A stretch of 64,000 bases of DNA from Brevibacillus brevis (GTDB lineage: Bacteria; Bacillota; Bacilli; Brevibacillales; Brevibacillaceae), in contig NZ_CP041767.1 of assembly GCF_022026395.1 (NCBI RefSeq), positions 4,732,501 to 4,796,500 on the forward strand, in the 5' to 3' direction. A model generated the notes under the pieces. It was not told where the DNA came from. It saw nothing but the letters and a program-made list of their open reading frames with translations, and searched no databases. The translations under genes were made by a program, and so were the position numbers. Below are positions 42,720-52,282 of the stretch, piece after piece; positions within the stretch are counted from its first letter, which is position 1, and each line of letters opens with the position of its first letter.

Positions 42720-44012
42720 TTACTTTTTCATGATCGGATTAACTTTCTCTTCCAGCGACTTCACGATATCCGCAGGCTGTGCCGTTTGACCAAATAATTG
42801 ATCAAAACCAGCCAGGATTGTCGTGTCGATTTTTTGCCAGTCCACATGGCCTGGTTGCAGATGTGCCTTAGGCATTTCATCGATAACGGCCTGCTTGATG
42901 TGTGCAGGGTCAGGGTTGCCTGGAACAATCAAGAACGGATCGGAATTCAATACAGACAAGCGCGGCGGGACAAAGTAAGTCGAGGTCTCCTGGACACCCT
43001 GCTCACTCGCGAGGAACTTGAGGAACAGCTTGGTCTCCTCCAAATGCTTGGTTCCTTTGAAAATCGAATACCCTGCCTGACCGAGCATCGGTGCCGAGCC
43101 TTGTGAACCCGCTGGCATCGGAGCAATGTCCCACTTGAAATCCTTGATCGTCCGCGCCTTCGAAACGTAGCTGTACACATCAAAGAACATGCCAATTTTG
43201 CCTGATTCAAAGCTGACCTGTTCACCTGCCTTCGGATGTGACCCATCTGTAAACATCATCCGTTGGAGCATGCTGAGTGTCTCCACTCCGTATTGGTCAT
43301 TCCACGTAAACTGATTCATCTCTTTGTTGAACGGGCCGCTGCCATTTGACCATGAATAGGAAGACAGAATGATCCACGTTTTCCAATCGCGGAAGAAGTT
43401 GGCCCCGTAGATTTTGCTCGCCCCGGTTCCGCTCGAGATCGCCTGCGCTGACTTTTCGAATTCCTCCCACGTCCATTTTCCTTCCTTCGCTAGGTCGTTC
43501 GGCGATTTCAAGCCAGCCTTGTCAAACAAGTCTTTGTTGTAGAACATCACGGTAGGTGGGGTAGAAAACGGCAGTCCGTACAATTTGTCGTCTTTTTGGA
43601 ACAACTCAAGCGTCGACGGGATAAAGTCATCCAGCTTAAATGCAGCGTCGTTCTTTACATCCGAGACATCTTCCAATATCCCATTCTCCATAAACTGCGG
43701 CACCATTCGCTCAGACACCCAACCGATGTCAGGCAGCTCCTGACCAGCAGCCAGCACCGTCACCTTTTGCTGGTAATCGGGGAATGGCACAGATTCCAGC
43801 TTCACCTTGATGGTCGGGTTTTGTTGCGTAAATTTTTCAGAGAGCTTCGTATACAGGTCCAAGTGGGCTTGGTTGCCCCATGTCAAAAACGTAAGCTCGA
43901 CTGCTTCTTTCTTGCCCGTTGCGGAGTCACCGGGAGTCGTCGCGGTGTTGCTGCACCCAAATGTAAACGCTGTCAAAGCAGTAGACAATGCCAACAGGAT
44001 TGCCTTTTTCAT
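42720..44012 (-). CDS. Extracellular sugar-binding lipoprotein of CUT1 ABC transporter
   Basis: 430 residues. Lipoprotein signal peptide with lipobox TAFTFGCSN (Cys about 20). The MalE-type fold shows VELTFLTWGNQAHLDLYTKL, KVKLESVPFPDYQQKV, LYGLPFSTPPTVMFYNKDLF. First gene of the transport operon, preceded by the two-component genes. Sugar identity is not readable; several Trp residues (KTWIILSSYSWSNGSGPF) fit an oligosaccharide site. Confidence 0.94.
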   Translation of the reverse strand: MKKAILLALSTALTAFTFGCSNTATTPGDSATGKKEAVELTFLTWGNQAHLDLYTKLSEKFTQQNPTIKVKLESVPFPDYQQKVTVLAAGQELPDIGWVSERMVPQFMENGILEDVSDVKNDAAFKLDDFIPSTLELFQKDDKLYGLPFSTPPTVMFYNKDLFDKAGLKSPNDLAKEGKWTWEEFEKSAQAISSGTGASKIYGANFFRDWKTWIILSSYSWSNGSGPFNKEMNQFTWNDQYGVETLSMLQRMMFTDGSHPKAGEQVSFESGKIGMFFDVYSYVSKARTIKDFKWDIAPMPAGSQGSAPMLGQAGYSIFKGTKHLEETKLFLKFLASEQGVQETSTYFVPPRLSVLNSDPFLIVPGNPDPAHIKQAVIDEMPKAHLQPGHVDWQKIDTTILAGFDQLFGQTAQPADIVKSLEEKVNPIMKK

Positions 44013-44103
44013 GGCGTACCTCCTTATCTGTTTTCCCTGTCACCAGTATAAAATTGAGTGAATAGTAAGATAAATCATGCAGGATTTAGATTTGGTATGA
44101 GAT

Positions 44104-44862
44104 TTAAAGATCTTTACTGCCGACGAGATCTCGGTAGCTCCCAGGTGTCATCCCGACTTCCTTTTTAAATACCAGCATGAAATGCTTCGCGCTCTGATAC
44201 CCCACTAAGCGCGCGATATCATATACCTTCAGGCTCGTCTCGTGTAAAAGCTGCTTGGCACGGTTCATCCTCACCTGCGTGATGTAGTCAGAGACATTTT
44301 CCCCCGTCTCGGTCTTGAACAATTGACTCAAATAAATCGGATTCAAATGAACACATTCCGCTAGTGTTTGGAGTCTCAGATCGCCGTCCAAATGATCGTG
44401 AATGAATGCTTTTACCTTGCGAATGATTTGTCTTTCTTCTCTATGGCTGCCGTCGACGGTGTTTTGTTCTTCCCGGACTTTCTTTTTACGATCCAGCACC
44501 TCCCTGATTTTTGCGAGCGTGCTCACCAGTTCTACTCGATCAATAGGCTTCAAAAGGTAGTCGGAGACTTTGTACTTCAATGCTTTCTGTGCGTAGTGAA
44601 AATCACCATAGCCACTAATAATCACAATGGGCAGCTCCTCGTACATCTCCCGAATTTTCCCGATCAGCGCCAAGCCATCCACTTCCCGCATGCGGATATC
44701 TGTCACAACCAAATCAGGCATTTCCGTGCGCAGATATTGCAAGGCGTCCTTTCCATTTTCCGCTTCTGCCATGACGGCAAAACCAGATGTTCCTTTTTCA
44801 ATTAACGTTCTCAAGCCTTCCCGAATCATTCGTTCATCTTCCACCAGCAATACTTTGTACAT
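44104..44862 (-). CDS. Response regulator, YesN-like (REC-AraC)
   Basis: 252 residues. Receiver domain with phospho-acceptor Asp in DLVVTDIRMREVDG and switch lysine in YLLKPIDRVELV; C-terminal AraC HTH pair (LQTLAECVHLNPIYLSQLFK, VYDIARLVGYQSAKHFMLVF). It should activate the sugar ABC operon starting 91 bp downstream. The start overlaps the kinase gene by 29 bp. Confidence 0.95.
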   Translation of the reverse strand: MYKVLLVEDERMIREGLRTLIEKGTSGFAVMAEAENGKDALQYLRTEMPDLVVTDIRMREVDGLALIGKIREMYEELPIVIISGYGDFHYAQKALKYKVSDYLLKPIDRVELVSTLAKIREVLDRKKKVREEQNTVDGSHREERQIIRKVKAFIHDHLDGDLRLQTLAECVHLNPIYLSQLFKTETGENVSDYITQVRMNRAKQLLHETSLKVYDIARLVGYQSAKHFMLVFKKEVGMTPGSYRDLVGSKDL

Positions 44863-46690
44863 GGCGTGATTCTCCCTTCTGAAAATCGAGTGGAATCTTC
44901 ATCGTAATTTCCGTGCCCTGATCCGGTCTGCTCACAATCGTTAGCCCATACTCATCCCCGAACAATAAGGTCAGCCGCTGGGAAATGTTTCGCAAGGCTG
45001 TCCCATTGTGTGCGTTTCCTGTCATCTCATGCTGCTGCATAGGCGTACGCAGACTTGCGAGCAGACGACTCAAAGTTTGCTCGGACATTCCCTTGCCATT
45101 GTCTCTCACACTAATCTGCATCACACCCTCCTGACAAAGCGACGTGAGCCATATCGTCCCTCCCTGTTCCTGATGCTCAATCCCGTGTGCAATCGCATTT
45201 TCAAGCAATGGCTGTAGCAGCAGCTTCGGGATACGCTGATCCGACAGGCTCTCTTCTACGTCCATAAACACCTGAAGGCGCTCTCCCAGACGAATCTTTT
45301 GAATACGGACGTAGGATTCTAACGACATCAGTTCTTGCGTCAGCGTAACCTGCCCATCCTCTCGCGCGACCGTATAGCGCATGAGTTTTCCGAGCGAAGC
45401 AACCATATCGGACACATCGTAATTACCCGAGCGGATCGCCATCATATTGATCGATTCGAGTGTGTTGTAAATAAAATGCGGATTGATCTGACTCTGCAAG
45501 GCCGCCAGCTCCGCCTCCCGCTCACGCAAGCTGCTAAGATACACCTCATTGACAAGGCGGTTGATTTCCTCGACCATCTGATTAAATTGCTCGCTCAGCT
45601 TCCCGAGCTCGTCTTGGGAAGCGACAGGAACTCGTTCATGGAAGTTTCCCCGCTTTACTTGCATCATTTTCTCTTTCAACTGAACGAGCGGCTTGCTGAG
45701 TGAATAGGAAAAATAAATCGCAAGTCCGCCAGCGACGAGCAAAAACATCGCCGCAATCAACATCGTAAAACTGCGCAAGCTATTGGATTCTGCGAGCAGG
45801 ATATCGAGCGGAATCAGACTAATCACCACAAGCCCCGTCTCTTTTGATTGATGATCCACGAAGAGATATGGCTGTCCCTGAATCACCTTCTGATTCGCAT
45901 CCCCACGATTGATCGTAGGGGTTTCTTGCAGCAAAGTACGATAACCCGGCGAGCCTTCGCTCTCCCTCTTTTCATAAAACAGCTCGTTTCCCTCGTTGAC
46001 GATGATCAAGCTCCCATCCTTGGTAAAAGGCATATCAGACAAGATCTGGTCAAACATGTCCATTTTCATATCGATTTTCATGATTCCAAGCGGTACTTTC
46101 GTATACGGCTCACGCAATAACCGAGCCACTGACATATAGCGCTCCCCAGAGGCATCCAAATAATAGCTGGGTCGATGCTGTGGAATAATGACGGCTGCTC
46201 CCTGTTCCTTGATCACGCGCGAATACCATCCCTCTTCCGCCAAATCTCCCTTGCTCTTCATGACAGAGGGGTCCAGATTGGAAAAAATCATGCCATTTCC
46301 CGCGATGATTTGAATACCTTTTACTTCCGGTCGGCTATAGGAAAGACTGGAGATAAACAGCGTCATCTTCTCCCTTTTTTCCATGGAGAGAAAAGAAGTA
46401 GCCGACGTATTTGTCTGAATTTCTTTTAAAATGGACAGGACTTCCGGATCGTAGAGCGGCATGAGTGATAAACGCTTCATCTCCCGTATATTGCGCTCCA
46501 GGTTGCGGTTGATCTGCCCCACAATCTGCCCCGTGTATTCAGCCGTTCTCAATTCCGTTGAAGCCGTAAACTTGCTGTACGTGATGACCCCTTGCAAGCT
46601 CAACGGGATTGCGATCAAGCAGAGAAAAAGCGTGAGAATCTTCGCACGCAGTGTTCCGTTTAAAAAAAGCGTCGAGACTTTCCTTTTCAT
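44834..46690 (-). CDS. Sensor histidine kinase, YesM-like
   Basis: 618 residues: membrane helix about 16-36, extracellular sensor about 37-300 (Cache-like), second helix about 303-325, HAMP about 326-378, His_kinase domain with phospho-His in QINPHFIYNTLESINMMAIR, and an ATPase domain with N-box PLLENAIAHGIEHQEQGG and G-box DNGKGM. Family members sense extracellular saccharides or sugar-binding protein complexes. Cotranscribed with the YesN-like regulator. Confidence 0.95.
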   Translation of the reverse strand: MKRKVSTLFLNGTLRAKILTLFLCLIAIPLSLQGVITYSKFTASTELRTAEYTGQIVGQINRNLERNIREMKRLSLMPLYDPEVLSILKEIQTNTSATSFLSMEKREKMTLFISSLSYSRPEVKGIQIIAGNGMIFSNLDPSVMKSKGDLAEEGWYSRVIKEQGAAVIIPQHRPSYYLDASGERYMSVARLLREPYTKVPLGIMKIDMKMDMFDQILSDMPFTKDGSLIIVNEGNELFYEKRESEGSPGYRTLLQETPTINRGDANQKVIQGQPYLFVDHQSKETGLVVISLIPLDILLAESNSLRSFTMLIAAMFLLVAGGLAIYFSYSLSKPLVQLKEKMMQVKRGNFHERVPVASQDELGKLSEQFNQMVEEINRLVNEVYLSSLREREAELAALQSQINPHFIYNTLESINMMAIRSGNYDVSDMVASLGKLMRYTVAREDGQVTLTQELMSLESYVRIQKIRLGERLQVFMDVEESLSDQRIPKLLLQPLLENAIAHGIEHQEQGGTIWLTSLCQEGVMQISVRDNGKGMSEQTLSRLLASLRTPMQQHEMTGNAHNGTALRNISQRLTLLFGDEYGLTIVSRPDQGTEITMKIPLDFQKGESRHVQSIAGGR

Positions 46691-46735
46691 GATGGCCCCT
46701 TTCCACTTGTTTGAATAATCAGTATTTTCCCCATC

Positions 46736-46766
46736 AAAAAATCCGTCAGGTCCAAAATCCTGACGG
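46736..46766 (-). terminator. Rho-independent terminator
   Basis: Perfect 8-bp stem CCGTCAGG/CCTGACGG, 8-base loop, followed by six T on the minus strand. Ends the GNAT gene upstream of the kinase. Confidence 0.85.
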
Positions 46767-46774
46767 TCTGTTCC

Positions 46775-47311
46775 TCAGTCTATTTCGATGCCCATGTAGA
46801 GACAATCGTAGAATGTATCCCCAATCAAAAATTCTCTCGTCAACGTACCCATTTCCTTGAAGCCCAGCTTTTTGTACAAATGAATAGCAGAATCGTTGTC
46901 TGAACGGACTTTCAGATTGATTTTTCGTATGACTTTTGATTGCTTGGCCCATTCCAGCAAGGATTCGAGTAGAAGTCTCCCAACCCCTGATCCCCAAAAT
47001 TCTTTCAAGACGCTAATCCCAAATTCACCTACATGCTGCGTCCGCGATCGGATACCCCCTCGAAATGTCATGTTCCCTACAATTCTCCCGTCAACCTCTG
47101 CAATCAAACAAAGTTGATTGTGAGCTTCCAGACATCTTTTGATGTTTTCTTTTTGCTCATCAGGGGTGACTGTCCATTCTTGCGGTCCAAATGACAAATT
47201 ATCCGTCTCTCCTGATACGCAATGTATGAACGCAACCAAGGCTTCAGCATCTGCCAGCTCCGCTGATCGAATGATGACATTTTGCCCAGACTTCAATTTG
47301 GATCCCTTCAT
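46775..47311 (-). CDS. GNAT family N-acetyltransferase
   Basis: 178 residues. Motif A is ISVLKEFWGSGVGRLLLESL; motif B LKVRSDNDSAIHLYKKLGFKE. Typical of RimI/YhhY-type acetyltransferases for amines or peptides. ATG 47311 is fixed by SD GAGGAGG; the 53 upstream codons have no SD. Single-gene unit. Confidence 0.9.
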   Translation of the reverse strand: MKGSKLKSGQNVIIRSAELADAEALVAFIHCVSGETDNLSFGPQEWTVTPDEQKENIKRCLEAHNQLCLIAEVDGRIVGNMTFRGGIRSRTQHVGEFGISVLKEFWGSGVGRLLLESLLEWAKQSKVIRKINLKVRSDNDSAIHLYKKLGFKEMGTLTREFLIGDTFYDCLYMGIEID

Positions 47312-47354
47312 AAGAACCTCCTCGCATTGGAAACTTTTCATACTATTTAAACAG

Positions 47355-47381
47355 AAAAACGGACGCCTGTTAACCGTCCGC
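47355..47381 (-). terminator. Rho-independent terminator
   Basis: Stem CGGAC/GTCCG with a possible extension (GGTTAACAGGC loop), five T on the minus strand; 20 nt past the membrane-protein stop. Confidence 0.65.
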
Positions 47382-47402
47382 TTGTAACTGCACTCTAGGT
47401 TT

Positions 47403-47795
47403 TTAAGGTCGATATCCGTACATACTGAAAACAAACAGCAAGCATAGATAGATAATCGCCGCGGGTACAATGGTTAGAGAAATGAAAAACCGTTTCTTCA
47501 CACTGTTGGCATCTCGAAACAGCCAAAAGTAGATGAACAACAGGAGGAGGAGAAATGGGACAAAATAAAAACCGAGCATGAGTCCCACCCAATCCGAGTT
47601 GGTTTTCCAGAACTGCTCCGGCACGGGCAGCCGATGATATTCACTATATATCTGTTCTTTACGAGAGATAAATAGGTAAGATAGCACGAGGTAGTAACCG
47701 AATATAACGAATTTCAGCCAAGGCTTAATCTGTTTCGCTGCGAGTGTTATGGAAAAGATGATCCCTAATATAAACCATAATGCCATGTATTCCAT
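47403..47795 (-). CDS. Hypothetical membrane protein (130 aa)
   Basis: 130 residues with four hydrophobic segments (about 4-20, 27-43, 69-92 and 103-122). Between helix 2 and 3 is a charged loop (ISRKEQIYSEYHRLPVPEQF). Start ATG 47795 has the SD AGGAGGG. Family not recognised. Confidence 0.65.
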   Translation of the reverse strand: MEYMALWFILGIIFSITLAAKQIKPWLKFVIFGYYLVLSYLFISRKEQIYSEYHRLPVPEQFWKTNSDWVGLMLGFYFVPFLLLLLFIYFWLFRDANSVKKRFFISLTIVPAAIIYLCLLFVFSMYGYRP

Positions 47796-47888
47796 TTGGA
47801 TCCCTCCTACGAAGGATTATAGGGATCGGATCTGTTGGAGATAAGTACCAACTTTTTTTGGTACCTCACCCTCACGTGATTGCAAGAG

Positions 47889-47917
47889 TCGACAAAATTT
47901 GGAATACTTCCTATAAT
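47889..47917 (+). promoter_or_regulatory. Sigma-A type promoter of tagO
   Basis: TCGACA (47889-47894), 17-nt spacer, TATAAT (47912-47917); transcript start near 47924, 58 nt before the gene. Confidence 0.7.
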
Positions 47918-47981
47918 AGACTTGTCAAACAACACGGTATGCGAGTATCTTTGCATATAGAAAGCTCACTACCTGTAGGAG

Positions 47982-48950
47982 ATGGTCACGATAACGTACG
48001 CTCTTTCGTTTTTACTGTCGTTTTGTATCGTTATGGTGCTGATTCCGCCTCTGGCTAAATTGGCATTTCGCCTTGATTTTGTGGACAAGCCACGTAAAGA
48101 CGTGGAAAGAAAAATTCACCGGGAGCCTATCCCATTGACAGCCAGCTACGCTATTTTTGTCGGCTTTGCTGCATCGTTTTTGCTCTTCTCGAAAGAATCG
48201 ACCGGGCAAACGATCGCTGTACTGTCAGGTTCACTACTGCTGTTGATTATCGGTACCATTGATGACTGGTACAAGACGCAAGGCAAGGATTTTTCCGCCC
48301 TGCCCAAGCTGATCGTCCAAGTATCTGCCGCCGTGATTGTCTACTTGTCGGGTATTACTTTTTCCGGCTTTTACAATCCGTTGAGTGGCGAATACATCTT
48401 GCTCCCGCAATGGTTGCAGTTCATCCTGACCATCCTGTGGATTTTCGGAGTAACGACGGTCATCAACTTTTCGGATGGCATGGACGGTTTGGCTGGAGGG
48501 CTTTCCGCCATCTCCGCCGGCACGCTCTTCGTGGTCGCTTTGGTAAAAGGACAAAGCACCTCTGCCATTATGGCGATCAGTCTGATCGGTGTTGCCTTGG
48601 CTTATCTGCGGTACAACAAACCGCCGGCCAAAATTTTCATGGGAGATGCAGGCGCGACCTTCCTCGGCTTTATCTTGGCGGTTATCGCGTTGGATGGTGC
48701 TTTTAAGCAGGCAACTGTTCTCTCCTTGTTCATTCCGATTTTAGCACTCGGTGTACCGATTTTTGATAATCTGTTTGTGGTGACCAAGCGCTTCCTGCAA
48801 GGAAAGCCGATCTACCAAGCAGATGCCAGTCAGGTTCATTATCGCCTGCTGCGTTCTGGACTCAATCCAAAGCAGGTCGTCACCTTCCTGTGCTTGATCA
48901 GTGTTTGCTTTAGTCTGACGTCTATTATCCTGCTCCTGCTCGGAGTATAG
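47982..48950 (+). CDS. tagO: UDP-GlcNAc:undecaprenyl-phosphate GlcNAc-1-P transferase (TagO/WecA)
   Basis: 322 residues, about ten membrane helices. It starts linkage-unit synthesis for wall teichoic acid or other wall glycopolymers. Conserved catalytic segments: GTIDDWYKTQGKD, NFSDGMDGLAGGLSA, KIFMGDAGATFLGF, and the C-terminal DASQVHYRLLRSGL. Odd point: the usual PxxGG after KxH is changed to PIPLTASYAIF. The SD (GTAGGAG) touches ATG 47982, which is unusual; an in-frame TAG at 47976 rules out an earlier start. Ends with a terminator. Confidence 0.92.
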   Translation: MVTITYALSFLLSFCIVMVLIPPLAKLAFRLDFVDKPRKDVERKIHREPIPLTASYAIFVGFAASFLLFSKESTGQTIAVLSGSLLLLIIGTIDDWYKTQGKDFSALPKLIVQVSAAVIVYLSGITFSGFYNPLSGEYILLPQWLQFILTILWIFGVTTVINFSDGMDGLAGGLSAISAGTLFVVALVKGQSTSAIMAISLIGVALAYLRYNKPPAKIFMGDAGATFLGFILAVIALDGAFKQATVLSLFIPILALGVPIFDNLFVVTKRFLQGKPIYQADASQVHYRLLRSGLNPKQVVTFLCLISVCFSLTSIILLLLGV

Positions 48951-48968
48951 TTATTATCGGTCACAATG

Positions 48969-49007
48969 AAAAATGCCGCTTGGGTCTAGTCCCTGCGGCA
49001 TTTTTTT
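48969..49007. terminator. Bidirectional terminator
   Basis: Stem AAAATGCCGC/GCGGCATTTT, about 17-base loop, T7 on the plus side and A-rich on the other; between convergent genes. Confidence 0.85.
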
Positions 49008-49037
49008 ATGAGCGGATTACGCAAAGTCTCTCTCCCG

Positions 49038-49757
49038 CTAGCTCTGTTGGACGGTTGCTGCTTCTGCGGCATTTTCCAGCTTCTTGCGATGTTGCAGGCA
49101 AGCCTCGCACCTTCTGCTTTTTCGCCCAAAAGCCGTGTAATATTTGCTTTTTTTGCAAGACCGGCACGTAATGTACAACGAGCTCGACAAGTTGTAGTTC
49201 TCCACTGGCGTGTTTTCTTTGAGGTGCACCGTCTTGTTGTATTTCATGAGCAAATGAGCTGTGTGGATGGCATCGACCAAGGCCGAGTGCAGCCTGCCCT
49301 CCTGGATGATTCCTGCCGTGTCGATCGCTTCTTTTAGACTCATCTGTTTGCGATCAGCCAAAAGCATGCTAATTGGCGGTTGGATGTCATTGTAATTGCG
49401 CATCCAGTTGAAGTCCAAACCGAACCGCGCACAATGCTCGATCATCAGCCGCTTGTCGTCTTGCCCCCATGTGCACAGGTAGTATTCAGAATCGTTGCCG
49501 ATCCACTTCATAAATTCTGCGAACGCCCGGCGAAACGGGATAAAGGTTGGCATGTTCTCTTTATCGAGACCGATGAACTTGCGCGTTCTCTCCGAGATTC
49601 TGCGTTCAATGGCTGGAAAGGTATAGCGCTGAAATGTGTCGACCTCCACGCCATTTTTTCCGGGCACGACTTTTGCCGCTCCGATCTCAATAATTTCCGG
49701 AATCTTGTCTCTCTGATATGTCAGTGTCGTTTCAAGGTCAAAAACAATGATCTGCAA
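49038..49757 (-). CDS. DEDDh 3'-5' exonuclease with Cys4 tail
   Basis: 239 residues. DEDDh motifs: D-x-E in VFDLETTLTYQ (exo I), second Asp near CTWGQDDKRLM (exo II), and H-x4-D in LHSALVDAIHTA (exo III). It resembles KapD/RNase T-type exonucleases. After residue 195 comes a zinc-ribbon-like CRSCKKSKYYTAFGRKSRRC-EAC, which may bind nucleic acid. The tail is rich in Ala and Gln. Single gene. Confidence 0.88.
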   Translation of the reverse strand: MQIIVFDLETTLTYQRDKIPEIIEIGAAKVVPGKNGVEVDTFQRYTFPAIERRISERTRKFIGLDKENMPTFIPFRRAFAEFMKWIGNDSEYYLCTWGQDDKRLMIEHCARFGLDFNWMRNYNDIQPPISMLLADRKQMSLKEAIDTAGIIQEGRLHSALVDAIHTAHLLMKYNKTVHLKENTPVENYNLSSSLYITCRSCKKSKYYTAFGRKSRRCEACLQHRKKLENAAEAATVQQS

Positions 49758-49847
49758 GCGTAATCACATCCTGTATGTATTGTCTCTATTATGGCTCGAA
49801 TCGGGCATAGAAAGCAAAACAAAGACCAAAGCGGCTGTGATTGAAAC

Positions 49848-49890
49848 GAAAAAGGATAAGAACCCATCGGATTCCTATCCTTTTTTATTT
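49848..49890 (-). terminator. Rho-independent terminator
   Basis: Stem AAAAGGATA/TATCCTTTT with additional inner pairing; T-run on both sides. Lies just past the stop of the broken serine hydrolase gene. Confidence 0.75.
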
Positions 49891-49892
49891 GT

Positions 49893-51326
49893 TTAGTCTG
49901 GTGATTTTGTCGATTCCCTCGTCAATTGACGCAATCCGTAGCTCATCCTCGCTATTTGCCCGTCTTCATCCCGGAAAAATTCAATCCAGGGGATGGAGTC
50001 TCTTTTTTGGAAAATGAAGCTGTCTTTTTGTACCGGGATCAGCGGAAACGAGAGACCATCCACCTCCAGGAATAGCTTCCCTTCGCTTTTGGCAATCGAT
50101 GCGCTTACCCATTCCTGCGAAGAGTAGCGACCCTCGTACAATGATAACTGCTCATCTGTGACCTCGTATGGATCATAGGCATAAACCGGGGCTTCAGCGG
50201 GCCTTGCAAAATAACTGTTCAAAAAGCCGAGGACCAACTCTCGGACGCTCACGCCATCGAGATTGACCAGAATCACGCCCGTAATCCCTTGAGCCGGAAC
50301 CGAAAAAATGTGCGAGCAGATTCCCTTCAACGATCCGCCATGCTCTACCAGCAAGCCATCCGGAAAGGCAGGCGAGACCATCAGACCATAGCCGTAGGAG
50401 CGATGCCCGTCCACACGAGCAAAGGGGGTGAGCATTTGCCGGACGCTATCGGCAGACAAAATAGTTGTCGGGTTTCCCGTTGCCCCCAAACGAAAGACTT
50501 CCAAATAAGCGAGTAGATCATTCACAGTCGATTTGAGGAAACCGGCCGCCCGCATCGGTGGAGCATCGTGCCAGATGGGTGCTGCAATGATTTAATTTTC
50601 GTCATCAATTTTTTTGTTGGTATACAAGATCGTGACGTCAGCCTGGTCAGCCAACTCATCCACAGAAAAAACGGTTCTATTCATACCCAGTGGCTGCAAA
50701 ATATGCGTCGCCATGTATTGCTCATACGTCTGGTTGCTGACCCGTTCAATGATCGCCCCCAAAAGCCCGTATGCATCGTTGTTGTAGCTAAAGGCACCCC
50801 CTGGCTCTGAGAGTGGCTTCCCTTCGAATCCAGCAATGGCTTCCATGACTTCTTCGTACGTATCCAGGTAAGGCACTGTCTTTAGTTCTTCCTCTGCCTT
50901 GGTTCCAATGACAGCAGGATCATTCTCCATACTCCGCCTCATTGCACCATCTAAGTAAGGCATGGGCGCTATTCCGGGCGTATGTGTCATGAAATGATGG
51001 ATCGTCATGCGTGCTGTCAGTTCGTGATCGCCCGCCCGAAACTCAGGCAAATATTTCACGACGGGATCATGAACAGACAGCTTGCCTGCCTCCTGCAACT
51101 GCATGATCGCAACGCAGGTAAACGATTTGGTGATGGATGCGATGCCAAAAACGGTGTCGAGGGAAAGGGGCTGTTGCTGTTCTCTGTCACGAAACCCGAA
51201 CGTCCCCTCGTACAAAAGCTCACCTTCACGTGCAACAGCTATAGCTGCACCCGGAGCATTCGCCTCGTCCAGCAGCTGCTGTGCATACGCCTGGAACTGT
51301 TCCTTCCATGCCGTCATTTTCATCAA
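49893..51326 (-). pseudogene. Class C beta-lactamase/PBP-like hydrolase, interrupted by one in-frame TAA
   Basis: 478 codons in one frame, cut by a single TAA at 50592-50594 (codon 245). Upstream part: SITK (SxxK) nucleophile near residue 65 and YNN near 185; downstream part: EHGGSLKG (HxG) and the C-terminal domain. The sequence around the stop reads KKIDDEN-stop-IIAAPIWHD without frameshift, so this is a point nonsense change, for example from CAA, GAA or AAA. The halves could be read separately (a Met codon exists at 50555) but neither would hold a full active site. Its ATG overlaps the upstream stop by four bases. Family: serine beta-lactamase-like esterase or D-peptidase. Confidence 0.85.
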
Positions 51327-52213
51327 CTCCCTATCGCTTGCTCATAAATCGCTTTTGCAACACGGGCGATGGTATGCTCTGCGGCTTCTTTGTCAGTCAC
51401 ACCGCGTGATAGTGCCGTGATCGCAATCATTCCTTTTCCTTCGGGCAAATAAATGATGCCAGCATCATTGACGACAGCATTGACGGTCCCGGTCTTATGT
51501 GCGACCTTTGTTCCTTCTGGCAGCATGTACGGCAGACGGCTGTTGTAATGCTGACGTCGCATGATGTCCAGCATTAGCTCGCAGGAGGCTTCCGTGAGAA
51601 TTTGTTTTCGCGCAATCAGAACGAGCAGGCGGTTCAGCTCGGCAGGTGTCGCTACGTTATTATCAAGCGTAGGCATCGAGACATCGTGGATCAATTCGTA
51701 ATTGCCTGACTCTTCCCGTCGCATGAACTCATCGAACCCTGCCTCCGATGGTGCAGGCTCATTCATACCCACACAATGGTTGAGGAGCTCCCAGCAATTA
51801 TGCCGCAAATGAATCTGCGAAAGCCCCAGCTCATGCATGTGCTCATTCACCTTGTCGATGCCGCCGATCAGCTCGAGAATTTGGTCTGTCGCATAGTTAT
51901 CGCTGACAATCGTCATCAGTGTCGCCAAGTCTTTGACCGTTAAAGCCGCTCCGGCATCCAGCTCTTGCAAAATGCCCGACCCTGGGACGCGATCCTCCCA
52001 TTTCAGTGTCACACGCTGATCGAGGCGGATTCGTCCTGCTTCCACCTCGCGCATCAAGGTGACCATGATCGGGATTTTGAATGCACTCGCCAGTTGAAAC
52101 AACTCTTCCTCCAGATGTCCTGCTGTCTCTCCCGTTTCCAAATGCACAGCTGCGATTCCAAAAATACCGGGCGCTTCCTTCAATACGTTTTCTACCGCTT
52201 GTTGCCATGTCAT
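51323..52213 (-). CDS. Class A beta-lactamase-like serine hydrolase
   Basis: 296 residues. Motifs: S43-A-F-K46, S104-D-N and HKTGT near residue 236. No signal peptide. ATG 52213 is chosen for SD GGGGGAGGA; 19 earlier codons dropped. A paralogue lies at 2497-3303 (with KSG instead of KTG). Here it stands in one operon with an OppA-type binding protein (69 bp upstream) and a class C-type hydrolase, so it may act on imported peptides or muropeptides; this is inference. Confidence 0.88.
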   Translation of the reverse strand: MTWQQAVENVLKEAPGIFGIAAVHLETGETAGHLEEELFQLASAFKIPIMVTLMREVEAGRIRLDQRVTLKWEDRVPGSGILQELDAGAALTVKDLATLMTIVSDNYATDQILELIGGIDKVNEHMHELGLSQIHLRHNCWELLNHCVGMNEPAPSEAGFDEFMRREESGNYELIHDVSMPTLDNNVATPAELNRLLVLIARKQILTEASCELMLDIMRRQHYNSRLPYMLPEGTKVAHKTGTVNAVVNDAGIIYLPEGKGMIAITALSRGVTDKEAAEHTIARVAKAIYEQAIGS

Positions 52214-52282
52214 CAAAATTCCTCCCCCATCTCGCGAAACGGCCCACACATGTATTTTCGTGTCGGCCATTTCTTTTTAGCG

